Part shown: in pieces, positions 11,290 to 22,313 of the stretch | Layout: every line of letters starts with the position of its first letter | Numbering within the stretch: the first letter of the stretch is position 1 | DNA from: Narthecium ossifragum | Taxonomy: Eukaryota > Streptophyta > Magnoliopsida > Dioscoreales > Nartheciaceae | Direction of reading: 5' to 3' | Length of the DNA stretch: 64,000 nt | NCBI GenBank assembly: GCA_963920575.1 | Contig: OY986970.1 | Span: 3,811,654-3,875,653 of the forward strand | Program-made: the position numbers and the translations under genes | The notes under the pieces: generated by a model | Databases searched by the model: none | Told to the model about the DNA's origin: nothing | Seen by the model: only the letters and a program-made list of their open reading frames with translations

Positions 11290-13235
11290 AGTATTGAAAG
11301 TTATAAAAATAAATGATTAAATATTTATCAACCTGGAACGAGCGGCTTGTTAGTTATCCAACTTATAAGATTGAGCTGCAAATTTAGCACTACGTTGCCA
11401 AGTCACTCAGATAGGAAGCCCTGATGATGCATTTGGGCCGGCCCAGCCCATATGGACAACCTCAGCGGGGGCTCCTAAAAAAGCAAAAGCTATTAAACTC
11501 AAAAGAAAAGTTGTCGGGTAGTCTAATTTTAAGGAATGTAAATTATAATTTTGGACCATGTGTGTCTGTCACGTTCCATTTAAAACAGGGTAATTTCAAG
11601 TAGTTCAAATAAAATCATGACGTTTGGATTTCTTTTCAAATAAGACATTAAGTTTAGGTGACCCCATTTTTGCCTTGACTTTTAACCGCCAATGTCATGG
11701 GGGTTATGGTTTGTCTTCCCTCTTCAGTATATGAAGTTCCTCCACAGCAAGACTTTGATTAGTAAGAATCAAAGGTTGGATACCAATAAACCTATCCGGA
11801 GTCACATTTGTTTGTGGTTTCAACAACATTGCATATTTTCATTTATTGTGACTCGTTTGCCATCAACCCGTCTGACGGTGTTGTCGCACATGGTCTTATT
11901 TGAAATGAAATCTAAACGTCAAGATCTTATTTGAAAGTTTTGAAACTTTAAAACCTTAAACAAAATTTGATGAAAACCACAAAGTGTAATTTTCCCTTTT
12001 AAAGGAAATGTTTTTTACAAAACTTTGCGGGATCTGATTTGTCATATCTCCTTATTTGATATCGTCTATTTGAGCCTACCTTTTTCCTAGTTTTTTGTCT
12101 TTTATCTCTCCTCTAATTGTTTCTCATAAACTAATCTTCTTTCTCATTTTATAATTTTCAGACCGTAGTAATTGGGAGCATCCACCAGTGGATTGAACAG
12201 TCTTCGATCCAAGCAACTTGAAATCAAATTGAATTGTTACTAGATTTTATTGTTTTTGGATTTAAGTCTAATTATTCTAAATTAATTGAATAGGATTGTT
12301 CACATCAATAATAAAACTAGGATCGAGAAATATATTCTCGTGGGTAGATTTAATCATTGGATTTATAATCAGATAGAATAGGTCGCGGAATGATCCTATT
12401 CCATCATGACGGTTGTAATATTGATCCCATCAGATTGAATGATGGTTTTAGTAAGGCCAAACCTACAAAGGAAGGATGGGTCTAAATCAAAACAGCGTTA
12501 TTGGGACATCATCGGTTGAACTTGGAAGCTACGTTACCATCTCGTATGTATGCACAGGACTACAGGAGGGGTGTGATATATAACATGATGATCCGATCTA
12601 TTTTATAAAATAAGATTTTACACTCAGCTAGGTCTTTATTCAATATTAACTTGTCAAAAATCATGGTCATTCAATGCCACATGTGACTCCATAAATTCAA
12701 TATTTGATATCATAAAAAATCTTTAATTATTTAATTCAAAAACTTAAACCAATTAATAAGACTCGAGTTAATATTAATATAATCCAACACAGGACTGTCT
12801 GGTCTGATTATTTGTTAGGATCTCAGTTTTTCTATGAAACACTAAATTTTTCTTCACAAATAATTTTCTAATCTTATCCTGAACATACGTGTCTTTGAAA
12901 TTAATCACGCAGTAGGTGGGAGGGGCATTTAGATATTCAATTGTTCATGCCATACTTCCCCGGAACAAATTCAACATCCACAACATAACATTGCTTCCCC
13001 CGATCATTTATTAGCTGGGGGAGACTCGAATGTCTAAATGCCATTCCCTTCACCTGCCACATTTGCTATCGCGCTCTTAATTAGGCCCTCTGAATAGTCT
13101 CCAGGCCCTGATACATGAATTGTACTACCAACTAATCTATAACTGATTCGTATATTAGTAGGAGTAACAACCATCTAACCTAAACGATTTATTCAAAAAA
13201 ATACAACCACCTAACATACCCTATATATACACTAG
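11290..13235. repeat. Segmental duplication, copy B upstream part
   Basis: This stretch carries the same ordered blocks as 1910-3115 and 5280-5780. Near 12345-12470 it shares the TTTAATCATTGG and GCGGAATGAATCC-type sequence seen upstream of every PR-1 copy. No gene other than the PR-1 promoter is supported; an 80-codon frame at 11692-11934 has no family resemblance. Confidence 0.65.
13040..13229 (+). promoter_or_regulatory. PR-1 copy B promoter, interrupted
   Basis: The conserved block CATTCCCTTCACCTGCCAC begins at 13042, and CTACCAACTAATC follows near 13125. The TATA-like stretch TATATATA is at 13222-13229. Seven bases later a 1.5-kb transposon begins, so the TATA box is now separated from the leader near 14930. 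Confidence 0.7.
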
Positions 13236-13737
13236 GGGCCCGTTTGGCAACCCTGAATCTGACGAATGAGCTGAATGAGGAATGAGATGAATGAGGAATG
13301 AGCTGAATCTGGTGATTCTGTGGATTTTGGTTCTGTTGTTTGGCTGGTATGTATGGAATGAGCTGAATCTGTTAATTCTGACGTTTGGTTCGTCTGGAAT
13401 GAATGAGGTATGAATGAGCTGAATCTGCTCAATTTTGTTTTTTTTTTATTTTTTTTTGATTATTTTGACTAGTTTTTGGATGAATTTGCTGACGTGATCA
13501 AAAAGTCAAAATTCATAATAAAAAAAAAATCAAAATTCATCACCAATTTGTGCTGACGTGATCCAAAAGTCAAAATTCATCAAAAAAACAAAGTCAAAAT
13601 TCATCAACAATGTGTGCTGACGTCATCGAAAAGTCAAAATTCATCAAAAAAAAGTCAAAATTCATCAACAATCCGGGCTGATGTCATCAAAAGTCAAAAT
13701 TCTCATCACCTCCTCCACCGTCCCTCCCCCCCCCCAC

Positions 13738-13923
13738 CCGCACCGCCGCTCCGACACCCACAGTTCAGCCCTCCGCGCCGCCGCCAACCTCTCCCCGGAT
13801 GGCAACCTCCACCTCCGCCACCTCCATCTCCTCCGCCACCTCGGCTCCGGCCACCTCGCCCGCGTCTTCCATTGCCGCCTCCGAGGCCTGGAGCACCCGA
13901 CCTTGGACTTCGCGCTCAAGGTG
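13738..13923 (+). pseudogene. Captured AGC-kinase fragment (PINOID/WAG-like)
   Basis: Within the Pack-type element, this frame reads through SPDGNLHLRHLHLLRHLGSG and ends near FALKV. That resembles the start of a plant AGC VIII kinase domain: a glycine-rich loop (LGSGHLARVF) followed by the lysine strand (FALKV). Nothing further of the kinase is present. The reading runs on into a G-rich tandem repeat. The family call is by motif recall; a protein search would settle it. Confidence 0.55.
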
Positions 13924-14198
13924 GGGAGATGGGTTCCGGCGTGAGGTGGGGAGATGGGTTCCGGCAGTGGGGAGACGAGTTCCGGCGTGAGGTGGGGAGA
14001 TGGGTTCCGGCAGTGGAGAGATGGGTTCCGGCATTCAGAGGAAGGTGGGGAAATGTGTTCCGCGGCGTTTAAGCGTCGGGCGAGAGACCGACGAGGTAGG
14101 AGAGAGAGATGGGCGGCGTTGAAGAGTCGGGCGAGAGACCTCTGGCGTGGAAGAGAGAGGCGACCCGGCGAGCCGTCAAGGTCGTCGAACCCCGAGCC

Positions 14199-14285
14199 GG
14201 CACCATCTCCCCTGAGCTCCGCTTGCTCTACCTCAACCTCAGCGGCAACGCATTCAAAGGACCGATGCCACCGGCGCTCTTCGAC
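14199..14285 (+). pseudogene. Captured leucine-rich-repeat fragment
   Basis: Residues LRLLYLNLSGNAFKGPMPPA match the plant extracellular LRR pattern LxxLxLxxNxxxGxxP. Only about one repeat is present. It is in frame with the glycosyltransferase-like fragment that follows, giving a chimeric frame of 201 codons beginning at 14109. Confidence 0.55.
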
Positions 14286-14288
14286 CCT

Positions 14289-14474
14289 CGCAGGAGGGAG
14301 GCCTACGCCACCGTGCTCCACTCCAACGACGCCTACGTCTGCGGCGCCATCGCTCTCGCCCAGAGCATCAAGAAAGCCGGCACCGACCGTGACCTCCTCC
14401 TCCTCCACAAGAAGTCCTTCCATGAAGACAAGCTGCAGGCCCTCACCGCCGCAGGCTGGAAGCTCCGGCTGGTG
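14289..14474 (+). pseudogene. Captured glycogenin-like glycosyltransferase fragment
   Basis: The residues EAYATVLHSNDAYVCGAIAL and LTAAGWKLRLV resemble the N-terminal part of plant glycogenin-like (GT8; PGSIP/GUX) glucuronosyltransferases. About 62 residues are present. A duplicated GGCTGGTGGAAGCTCCGGCTGG-type stretch follows. The DxD motif is absent, so no activity is expected. Confidence 0.65.
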
Positions 14475-14759
14475 GAAGCTCCGGCTGGTGCAGGCCCTCA
14501 CCACCGCAGGTTGCAAGCTCCGGCTGGCTTTTGGGATGAGGAGCTGATCCCGTATCGCATCCCGATCGCGGCATTCGCTCGATCTGACGGAATGCCGCGA
14601 TACATAAAATCCGGGATAAGAATCGTCGGATCCATCTCGGATTCCAGGACCCATTGCAAACCAAACATCTGGATTAATGGAATCCAGAATCCGCCCATTC
14701 CCTTATTCAGCTAATCCGCCTCATCCACTGGTTGCCAAACAGGCCCTAGGTAGCCCCGT

Positions 14760-15008
14760 GCCAGCACGACTAACCACTACCCTTTACTACTCTCTCTTTC
14801 TTTCCTAACCATCCTCACTTCTTCTTTCACATGACTTCATCTCGATCGTCTGATATATTCAGACATAACTTAAATCGGGCATCTTCAACTGTCTGATAGA
14901 TTGCACATGATCTGATATAATAGATAGCTTCCATTCTCACTCAACCTCCATCAGTCACAGGAAGCAACAAAGCGATCTCTTGGATCCGCTTCCCTTACAT
15001 GTGTTACA
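14760..15008 (+). promoter_or_regulatory. Leader of PR-1 copy B
   Basis: From about 14932 the sequence CCATTCTCACTCAACCTCCATCAGTCAC matches the copy A leader at 5796-5823, then runs to the start codon at 15009. Between the transposon and this leader, 14750-14930 has no clear match in copy A. Confidence 0.65.
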
Positions 15009-15088
15009 ATGGCAGCCTTTTCCTTTGCTGTTCTAGCTTCCGCCATCCTCCTCTTCAACCCGGCCACTGTCTATGCTCCGCGTCGAGC
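15009..15088 (+). pseudogene. PR1: PR-1 copy B, 5' fragment
   Basis: Twenty-six codons starting MAAFSFAVLASAILL match the PR-1 signal peptide and first mature residues (APRRA). The frame ends where the copia LTR begins at 15089. The matching 3' end lies beyond the element at 20819-20875. Everything corresponding to copy A residues of about 29-152 is missing, so this copy cannot give a CAP domain even if the retroelement were spliced out. Confidence 0.9.
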
Positions 15089-15179
15089 TGTTGGGGTTCT
15101 CTCCTCATGAGGCCTCAACAAACAAACCCAGTTGATCGAAGCAACTGGGTACGGCGAAAGAAGGAGAAGAAGGAGACAA

Positions 15180-15600
15180 ACAAGGTGCAGGATGACAAAA
15201 GATCGACCCTTTGCTTGGAAAGGATCGATCCTCTTCCTATGACAGAAAGCTGGGTTGGAAAGGATCGATCCTATGCCCTATAAGGATCGATCCTCTCTGG
15301 TGATTTTTCCCACGACAGAGAGCCCAGTTTGGATGATCGATCTTATGCCCTATAAGGATCGATCCTCTCTGATGATTTTTCCCACGACAGAGAGCCCAGT
15401 TTGGATGATCGATCCTATGCTCTATAAGGATCGATTCTCTCAGGTGATTTTTCCCATGACAGAGAGACTGTTTTGGATGATCGATCCTCATGCTCTACAG
15501 GATCGATCTTTGTCGGGGCGACCAATTCTACGGAATGAAAGGATCGATCCTTCTATCCAAGAAGATCGATCCTTTGCGGAATCTGGGAAAAATTTAAGGG
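15180..15600 (+). repeat. GGATCGATCC palindrome cluster in copia 1 5' LTR
   Basis: The palindrome GGATCGATCC and close variants recur at intervals of about 20-60 bases, embedded in a partly tandem unit containing TATGCCCTATAAGGATCGAT. The same cluster is in the 3' LTR at about 20085-20465. It lies upstream of the likely LTR TATA box (GATATAAATAGG near 15634). Confidence 0.8.
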
Positions 15601-15955
15601 TTCATATTAATCCGAATGTGGATTAATTAGGGGATATAAATAGGGTTGGTGTGTAATCCTAACTATGCTTTTCTGAAAACGAAAACCCTAGAGGGAGAGG
15701 TCTTGTTCTCCTCTAGATGAAAAGCTTTGTGCTCCTTGATTCATAGTAAAACCCTCCTCCTCCGCCCGTGGTTTTTACTCTCGATATTTTGCAGAGTGGT
15801 TTTCCGCGTAAATCCTGGTGTGTTCTTGTGTGTGTCTGCTTTCTCTTTTCTTGCTCTCTCTCTTGTCTTGTGTTTGCCATCGGAAGTGGGTTCTGGGTGA
15901 TCCGACTCACCTCCAATTTCCCAACAAGTGGTACCAGAGCCAGGTTATATCGTTC

Positions 15956-16500
15956 ATGATGGCAGGCAAGGCGTCAATCTCGCGGTTCGATGTCGAGAAG
16001 TTTGACGGGAAGACCAACTTTGGTCTATGGCAAGAAAGAGTCAAAGATATCTTGGTGCAACAGGGCACCTACAGAGCCCTTGAGGGGAAGAAGTCAGAAG
16101 TTATGATAGATGGAGACTGGGAGGATACATGCATGAAGGCAAGGAGCACCATTAGACTGTGTTTGGCAGATGAGATCATGTACAACGTGATCAACGAAAA
16201 GGGAGCCATGAATCTATGGCTGAAACTGGAGAGCCTCTTCATGACCAAGTCGCTCACCAACAAGTTGTTTCTCAAACGACAACTTTATACTCTAAGGATG
16301 AAGGAAGGATCCAATCTGATGGAGCACATCAACACATACAACAAGCTTCATAGTTAGCTGCTCAATTTGGATATTAAGGTAGAAGATGAAGATAAGGCAC
16401 TACTTCTTCTAGCTTCTTTACCTCCTTCATATGAGCACTCGGTGACCACCCTTCTGTATGGGAAGGAGACATTAGAAACTGAAGAGTCATATCGGCTCTT
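15956..16500 (+). pseudogene. Copia 1 gag (broken)
   Basis: The frame starts MMAGKASISRFDVEKFDGK, typical of copia gag (retrotrans_gag/UBN2). It includes LWLKLESLFMTKSLTNKLFL and hits a stop (TAG) at 16355-16357. Gag sequence continues in the same frame to about 16500. A later frame at 16513-16818 carries the zinc knuckle [14 protein letters not shown]. Gag packages element RNA; here at least one stop and frame changes prevent a full product. Confidence 0.85.
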
Positions 16501-16676
16501 CTTTCTAATGAGATGAGAAGGAAGACTACTGAAGATGCTGTCTCAGAAGCACATCTGGTGGAGAAGAGACAGTTTGGAGATCGTTCAGAGTCTGACGCCA
16601 GAGGCAGAGGAACGAACCGGGATTCTGGTGATAGATACAAATCCCGAAGCAAGTCAAAGACCAGAAAAGATGTGCA

Positions 16677-18242
16677 GTGCTACTACTGCAAGAAGAAGGG
16701 ACATTTCAAGAGAGACTGCAGGAAGTTGAAAAGGATCAACAGGAAGGCAAGGTCACAGGTAACGGGGGAGGCAAAGATACATCTGTTGTGGAGTTGGACA
16801 GCGATGTTACCATCCTAGGATGCTGCAAGGAGAGCTGCATCAATGTTGTCGATACCCCTCATGCCGACTGGATTGTTGACACGGGAGCTTCGTTCCATGC
16901 AACATCGCATCATCAATTCGTCACAAACTACAAGGCAGGAAACTTTGGTGCTGTGAAGATGGGCAACGGTGATACGTCGCAGATCATCGGGAGAGGTGAC
17001 ATTCACATTGTGACGAACACATGTATGAAGATGGTACTTCAAGATGTTCGTCACATCAACGACCTTCGCCTCAACTTGATCTCACCAGGAAGCCTGGACG
17101 ATGAAGGATACACGTCCAGCTTTGGTCGCGGTGCTTGGAAGCTGACCAAAGGATCCCAATTGATCGCAAGTGGTAAGAAGTGCTGCTCTCTCTATAGAAC
17201 AAGAGTGACTACACAGATGGGCTCAGCACTAGCAGTGGAGCATAAAGATACTTCCCTATTGTGGCATAAAAGGCTCGGCCACATCAGTGAAAAGAGGCTG
17301 AAGATTCTGGCATCGAAAAAGATTCTACCCAACGTCACAGGTACTCTCCAGTCACCTTGTGATAATTGTTTGTTTGGAAGACAGCATAGGGTGTCTTTTG
17401 CCAGAACTACTGCTAGAAAGAAAAGAAATCTGTTGGAGCTTGTTCACTCCGACATCTGTGGACCTATGGAGGTGGAGTCCCTGGGCGGCAACGCGTACTT
17501 CATCACCTTCATAGACGACGCTTCGAGGAAGGTATGGGCCTATGCAATCAGTAATAAGTCTGATGCTTTTAAAACCTTTCAGTACTTTCATGCTAGAGTA
17601 GAACGTGAGACTAGAAAATCATTGAAATGTCTGCGCACTGATAACGGGGGAGAGTACACCTCCAAGAACTTTACAAACTATTGTAGGGAGCATGGCATTA
17701 GGCATGTGAGGACAATTTCTCTTACACCTCAACAGAACGGGGTAGCTGAAAGGATGAACCGGACCATTATGGAGAAGACTCAAAGATTGTTGACAATGGC
17801 AAAGCCGTCGAAGCACTTTTGGGGAGAAGCTGTTAAGACAGCATGTTATTTAATTAACAGGTCCCCATCAATCCCACTGGACGGCAGTATCCCGGAACAA
17901 GTCTGGAAGAATAAAGAAGTTTCTTATGTACATCTCAGAATCTTCGGTTGTAAGGCCTCAGTACACATACCGAAGGTGGATAGAACCAAGTTAGATCAGA
18001 AAGCAAAGCATTGCATATTCTTGGGCTATGCAGAAGATGAACTTGGATACAGACTATGGGATCCAGTAGCGGGAAAGTTGATAAGGAGTCAAGATGTAGT
18101 TTTTTCAGAGGACCTACATGTACGAGATACAGGGAAGTCACATCAAGAGCCTCCAACTCCAACAGGGATAGACAATCCCCTATCTCTAGAACTACCCTCT
18201 AATCATGTTGATGACGGAGGAGAGGATAAGTCTACACCATGA
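16677..18242 (+). pseudogene. Copia 1 protease-integrase frame
   Basis: A 521-codon open frame. The aspartic protease motif is WIVDTGASFHAT. The integrase zinc-binding part follows (LLWHKRLGHIS to CDNCLFG), then the catalytic core with HSDICGP, LRTDNGGEY and the PQQNGVAERMNRT stretch, and a C-terminal GYRLWDP region. The frame stops at 18240, before RT. Integrase would insert the cDNA. The core looks intact, but it is separated from gag and RT by frame breaks, so autonomous activity is unlikely. Confidence 0.9.
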
Positions 18243-18287
18243 GAGCATGAGCAGGAAGAAGCTGAAACTGACGGAGGTGAAGATGCA

Positions 18288-19901
18288 GTGCAACAGAATC
18301 AAACAACCTCACCAGTACCACCTGAACCTCAGTTACGTCGCTCTTCCAAAATTCCAGTACCATCTACTAGATATCCAGCCTCGCAGTATACTTTACAGAC
18401 AGACGGGGGAGAGCCTGAGTGCTATGAAGAAGCTGTCAACAGTAAGAAGAAAGGCGAGTGGATGAAAGCCATGCAAGAGGAGATGAAATCACTGCATGAG
18501 AACACAACATATGAGTTGGTAGAGCTGCCAAAGGGGAGAAGGGCACTGAAGAACAAGTGGGTGTTCAGACTGAAGGCGGAAGAGAAGTCCAACCAGCCAA
18601 GGTATAAAGCTAGATTGGTGGTGAAAGGATTTCAGCAAAGAGGAGGTATTGATTTCGAAGAAATATTTTCTCATGTTGTTAAAATGTCCTCTATCAGAGT
18701 AATTCTTGGGCTAGCTGCTAGTTTGGACTTAGAGATCGAACAACTAGATGTGAAAACTACTTTCCTTCATGGGGATTTGGAGGAGGAGATTTACATGGAG
18801 CAGCCTGAAGGTTTCAAAGTCAAAGGAAAGGAGGACTTGGTATGCCGATTGAAGAAAAGTTTGTATGGTCTCAAGCAAGCACCGAGACAATGGTACAAGA
18901 AATTTGATTCCTTCATGCTTCAACATGGATACCAAAGGATGACCTCGGATCACTGTGTCTATAATCAGAGGTTTGATGACTCTGACTTTCTCATTCTTCT
19001 TCTTTATGTTGATGACATGCTTATTGTTGGAAAGGACAAGAAGAAGATACAAAAGCTGAAACAGGAGATGAACAAATCCTTTGCTATGAAAGATTTGGGA
19101 CAGGCGAGGAAGATCTTAGGGATGAAGATCATCCGTGACAGAGGCTTGAAGAAGCTATGGATGTCACAGGAGGAGTACATCGAAAGGGTATTGGGACGCT
19201 TTCGGATGACTGATGCAAAGCCTGTCGGAGCACCGCTCGCAGCTCATCACAGACTGAGCAAGGAGCAGAGTCCCAAGGATGATGAAAGCAAGGAGGAGAT
19301 GAGCCGAATTCCATATGCATCAGCCGTGGGAAGTTTGATGTATGCGATGGTGTGCACGAGGCCTGATATAGCACACGCTGTTGGAGTTGTAAGCAGATTC
19401 ATCTCAAATCCGGGACGCGAACATTGGGAAGCAGCAAAGTGGATATTCTGGTATCTTCGAGGAACCTCTAAACTCTGCCTATGCTTTGGAGGTAGACAAC
19501 CTGTGCTAGATGGCTACACAGATTCCGATATGGCTGGGGATGTAGATACAAGAAAGTCGGTGTTAGGTTACTTGATCACATTCGCAGGAGGTGCAGTTGC
19601 ATGGCAATCAAGACTGCAGAAGTGTGTAGCGTTGTCAACCACAGAGGCTGAATTCATTGCTGCTACAGAGGTCTGCAAAGAAATGATCTGGATGAAGAAG
19701 TTCACTATGGAACTTGGTCTAAAGCAAGATGTCTACATAGTTTACTGTGACAGTCAGAGTGCCATCCATTTGTCAAAGAACTCAAGCTCTCACGCGAGGT
19801 CCAAGCATATTGATGTCAGATATCATTGGATTCGTGAAACACTTGAAGAGAAGCATTTGCAGATCCAGAAAATCCATACAGACGAAAATCCTCAGATATG
19901 A
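18288..19901 (+). pseudogene. Copia 1 reverse transcriptase-RNase H frame
   Basis: A 537-codon frame with copia RT signatures: YKARLVVKGFQQRGGIDFEE, the LDVKTTFLHGDLEEEIYM block and the catalytic LLYVDDMLIVG. The RNase H part follows ([27 protein letters not shown]). The stop at 19899 is just short of the polypurine tract. A stop and frame change near 18240 separate it from the integrase. Order INT before RT confirms Ty1/copia. Confidence 0.92.
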
Positions 19902-20818
19902 TGACTAAGCCGCTGCCAAAGGAAAAGCTCCAGCTATGCTGGGAAATAGCTGGAATGGAGTCCTCCTGAGTCGAGAAGGGGGAGTTTGTTGGGGTTCTCT
20001 CCTCATGAGGCCTCAACAAACAAACCCAGTTGATCGAAGCAACTGGGTACGGCGAAAGAAGGAGGCAAACAAGGTGCAGGATGACAAAGGATCGATCCTT
20101 TGCTTGGAAAGGATCGATCCACTTCCTATGACAGAAAACTGGGTTGGAAATGATCGATCCTATGCCCTATAAGGATCGATCCTCTCTGGTGATTTTTCCC
20201 ACGACAGAGAGCCCAGTTTGGATGATCGATCTTATGCCCTATAAGGATCGATCCTCTCTGATGATTTTTCCCACGACAGAGAGCCCAGTTTAGATGATCG
20301 ATCCTATGCTCTATAAGGATCGATCCTCTCAGGTGATTTTTCCCATGACAAAGAGACTGTTTTGGATGATCGATCCTCATGCTCTAGAGGATCGATCTTT
20401 GTCGGGGCGACCAATTCTACGGAATGAAAGGATCGATCCTTCTATCCAAGAAGATCGATCCTTTGCGGAATCCGGGAAAAATTTAAGAGTCCAGATTAAT
20501 CCGAGTGTGGATTAATTAGGGGATATAAATAGGGTTGGTGTGTAACCCTAAATATGCTTTTCTGAAAACGAAAACCCTAGAGGGAGAGGTCTTGTTCTCC
20601 TCTAGATGAAAAGCTTTGTACTCCTTGATTCATAGTGAAACCCTCCTCCTCCGCCCATGGTTTTTACTTTCGGTATTTTGCCGAGTGGTTTTCCACGTAA
20701 ATCCTGGTGTGTTCTTGTGTGTGTGTGCTTTCTCTTTTCTTGCTCTCTCTCTTGTCTTGTGTTTGCCATCGGAAGTGGGTTCTAGGTGATCCGACTCATC
20801 TCCAGTTTCCCAACAAGC

Positions 20819-20875
20819 TTCGTGACTTGCAACCATGATCCTCATGGCAATGTCATTAATGCATGGCCCTACTAA
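20819..20875 (+). pseudogene. PR1: PR-1 copy B, 3' fragment
   Basis: Eighteen codons plus stop, beginning FVTCN and ending DPHGNVINAWPY. The last 12 residues are identical to the end of copy A; CNYD has become CNHD. This is the 3' end of the copy interrupted by copia 1. The 3' flank to 21022 matches the flank of copy A (ATGCTTC-CAACTCGAGGGATGATC type sequence). Confidence 0.9.
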
Positions 20876-21439
20876 CATACCTGATATGCTTCCCAACTCG
20901 AGGGATGATCAAGTGATCTTATCTTTGTGATTAGCAATCCCAGTGTTTCTATTTGTTGTCATACGTGCTCATATCTGGTGCTCTGAGTTTTAGATGAACC
21001 AATTTTGTTTGATATCTCTTTTTGTTAGGATTAAACCCAAGTAGATCGTCAATTGACAGGTGGTTTGGATGAAAAACAAGTACCAAACGAAGATGAGAAG
21101 AAAACGAAGAAGAGAAGATAGTAATGACACACAGATTTAACGTAGAAAAACCCTTCTAAATAGAAGGTAAAAAACCACGGGAGGAGAGGAGGAATCCACT
21201 ATGAAAAATCACCAAGAATACAGCCAAATTCTTCATCTCTGTTTTCTTCGGGAAAGAGAAAACAGAGAACTTACAAAACTTCTCTCAAACGATGAAGAAC
21301 AATGAAACCTCAACTCTAATCTCATGATCTGGGGCTTATATATATAGACTACTACGATCCAATAGGACCTTAACGGATTTATACTAAAACAAATATAATA
21401 AAACCCGTTAAGTATAGTTGCCTAATATAAAACGGTCTT

Positions 21440-21715
21440 CAGCATCGGGCGTCCACGGTCGACCGTCAGGTTCCCACAGTCGACCGTCATGCTTCCACGG
21501 TCGACCGTCAAGTTCCTGCGATCGATCGTCCTGCTTGAACGGTCCATTGGCACGAGTCCATCAACGCCTGCGGTCGATCCTCGCATCGACCCTGGGAAGT
21601 GATTTTCTTGACAGAGGCTGACGGTCGATGCCACGGTCGATGTGGCGGCGGACGATGTTCCGATCGTCAATGACAACCCGCGGTCGATCGTCAAGAGTCC
21701 ACGGTCGACCGTGGT
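21440..21715. repeat. GGTCGACC palindrome array in copia 2 LTR
   Basis: ACGGTCGACCGTC and decayed variants recur about every 20 bases, each followed by a short spacer. The matching array in the other LTR (26300-26620) has extra units, which accounts for part of the LTR length difference. GTCGAC is self-complementary, so the array can form many small hairpins. Confidence 0.8.
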
Positions 21716-21842
21716 CTTCAAAAATTGCTGAGAAGGATTTTTGAGACAAACTCAACAAATCTCCACCTAGCTCAAAAAACTCTTATTTTGGCATACTAGT
21801 GGCACACAACTCTCTCTCCTCCAAAATGCCCCGAAGGGCAAC

Positions 21843-22304
21843 TCAATTGCTTCGAACTCCAATCAAGTCCAAGCAATGCTTGAACTTGACAACAGGAACT
21901 GACTTTGTCAGCATATCAGCAACATTATCTTCAGTACCAATTTTCTTGACACAGAGATCACCTCTTTCAACAAGATCTCGAACAAAATGATACCGAACAT
22001 CTATGTGCTTCGTTCTCTCATGGTACATCTGATCTTTCGTCAAATGAATTGCACTTTGACTATCACATAGAATTGTCCCATCACATGAAAACGAACTAAT
22101 TTCACTTAATATGCCCTTAAGCCAGATTGATTCCTTTGTAGCTTCAGTAATGGCCATGTATTTAGCTTCCGTCTTAGACAAAGCAACTGTGGATTGTAAA
22201 ATTGAGCGCCAACTGATGGCACATCCACCAAGAGTAAAAACATAGCCAGTAAGGGACCTTCTTCGATCTAGGTCACCAGCATAGTCGGAATCTACATAGC
22301 CCAT
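21843..22304 (-). pseudogene. Copia 2 RNase H frame
   Basis: The frame contains [47 protein letters not shown] and [12 protein letters not shown], the standard copia RNase H landmarks. It is separated from the RT frame (22314-22898) by a stop between them. It ends close to the LTR as expected. Confidence 0.88.
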
Positions 22305-22313
22305 AACACTGCT

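Larger units (their letters stand above)
13236..14746 (+). mobile_element. Pack-type TIR transposon carrying gene fragments
   Basis: The left terminus GGGCCCGTTTGGCAACC (13236-13252) and the right terminus (14730-14746) are inverted with one mismatch, flanked by TAG on both sides. The outer parts match the MITE at 2044-2675. The GC-rich interior holds fragments resembling three unrelated plant genes: an AGC-kinase start (13738-13923), a leucine-rich repeat (14199-14285) and a glycogenin-like glycosyltransferase start (14289-14474). A short G-rich tandem repeat lies at 13915-14040. No transposase is present. It sits beside the copy B TATA box. Confidence 0.8.
15089..20815 (+). mobile_element. 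Ty1/copia LTR retrotransposon 1
   Basis: The 5' LTR is 15089-15926 and the 3' LTR 19987-20815; both start TGTTGGGG and end CCAACA. The primer-binding site follows at 15927 (TGGTACCAGAGC, initiator Met tRNA type). The polypurine tract GAGAAGGGGGAG lies just before 19987. My hand alignment of the LTRs shows about 27 substitutions plus a 9-base indel over some 829 bases. Coding order is gag, protease, integrase, RT and RNase H, as in copia, but stops and frameshifts break it. The flanking bases (CGAGC left, AGCTT right) do not form a target duplication. Confidence 0.95.

Noticed and set aside
13665..14654. 329-codon minus-strand frame
   Set aside because: It is the antisense of the Pack-type element; recognisable protein similarity is on the plus strand only.
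15180..15600. CRISPR-like array in the copia 1 LTR
   Set aside because: Spacing is irregular, the palindromes are short, and the same array is in both LTRs of a plant retrotransposon.
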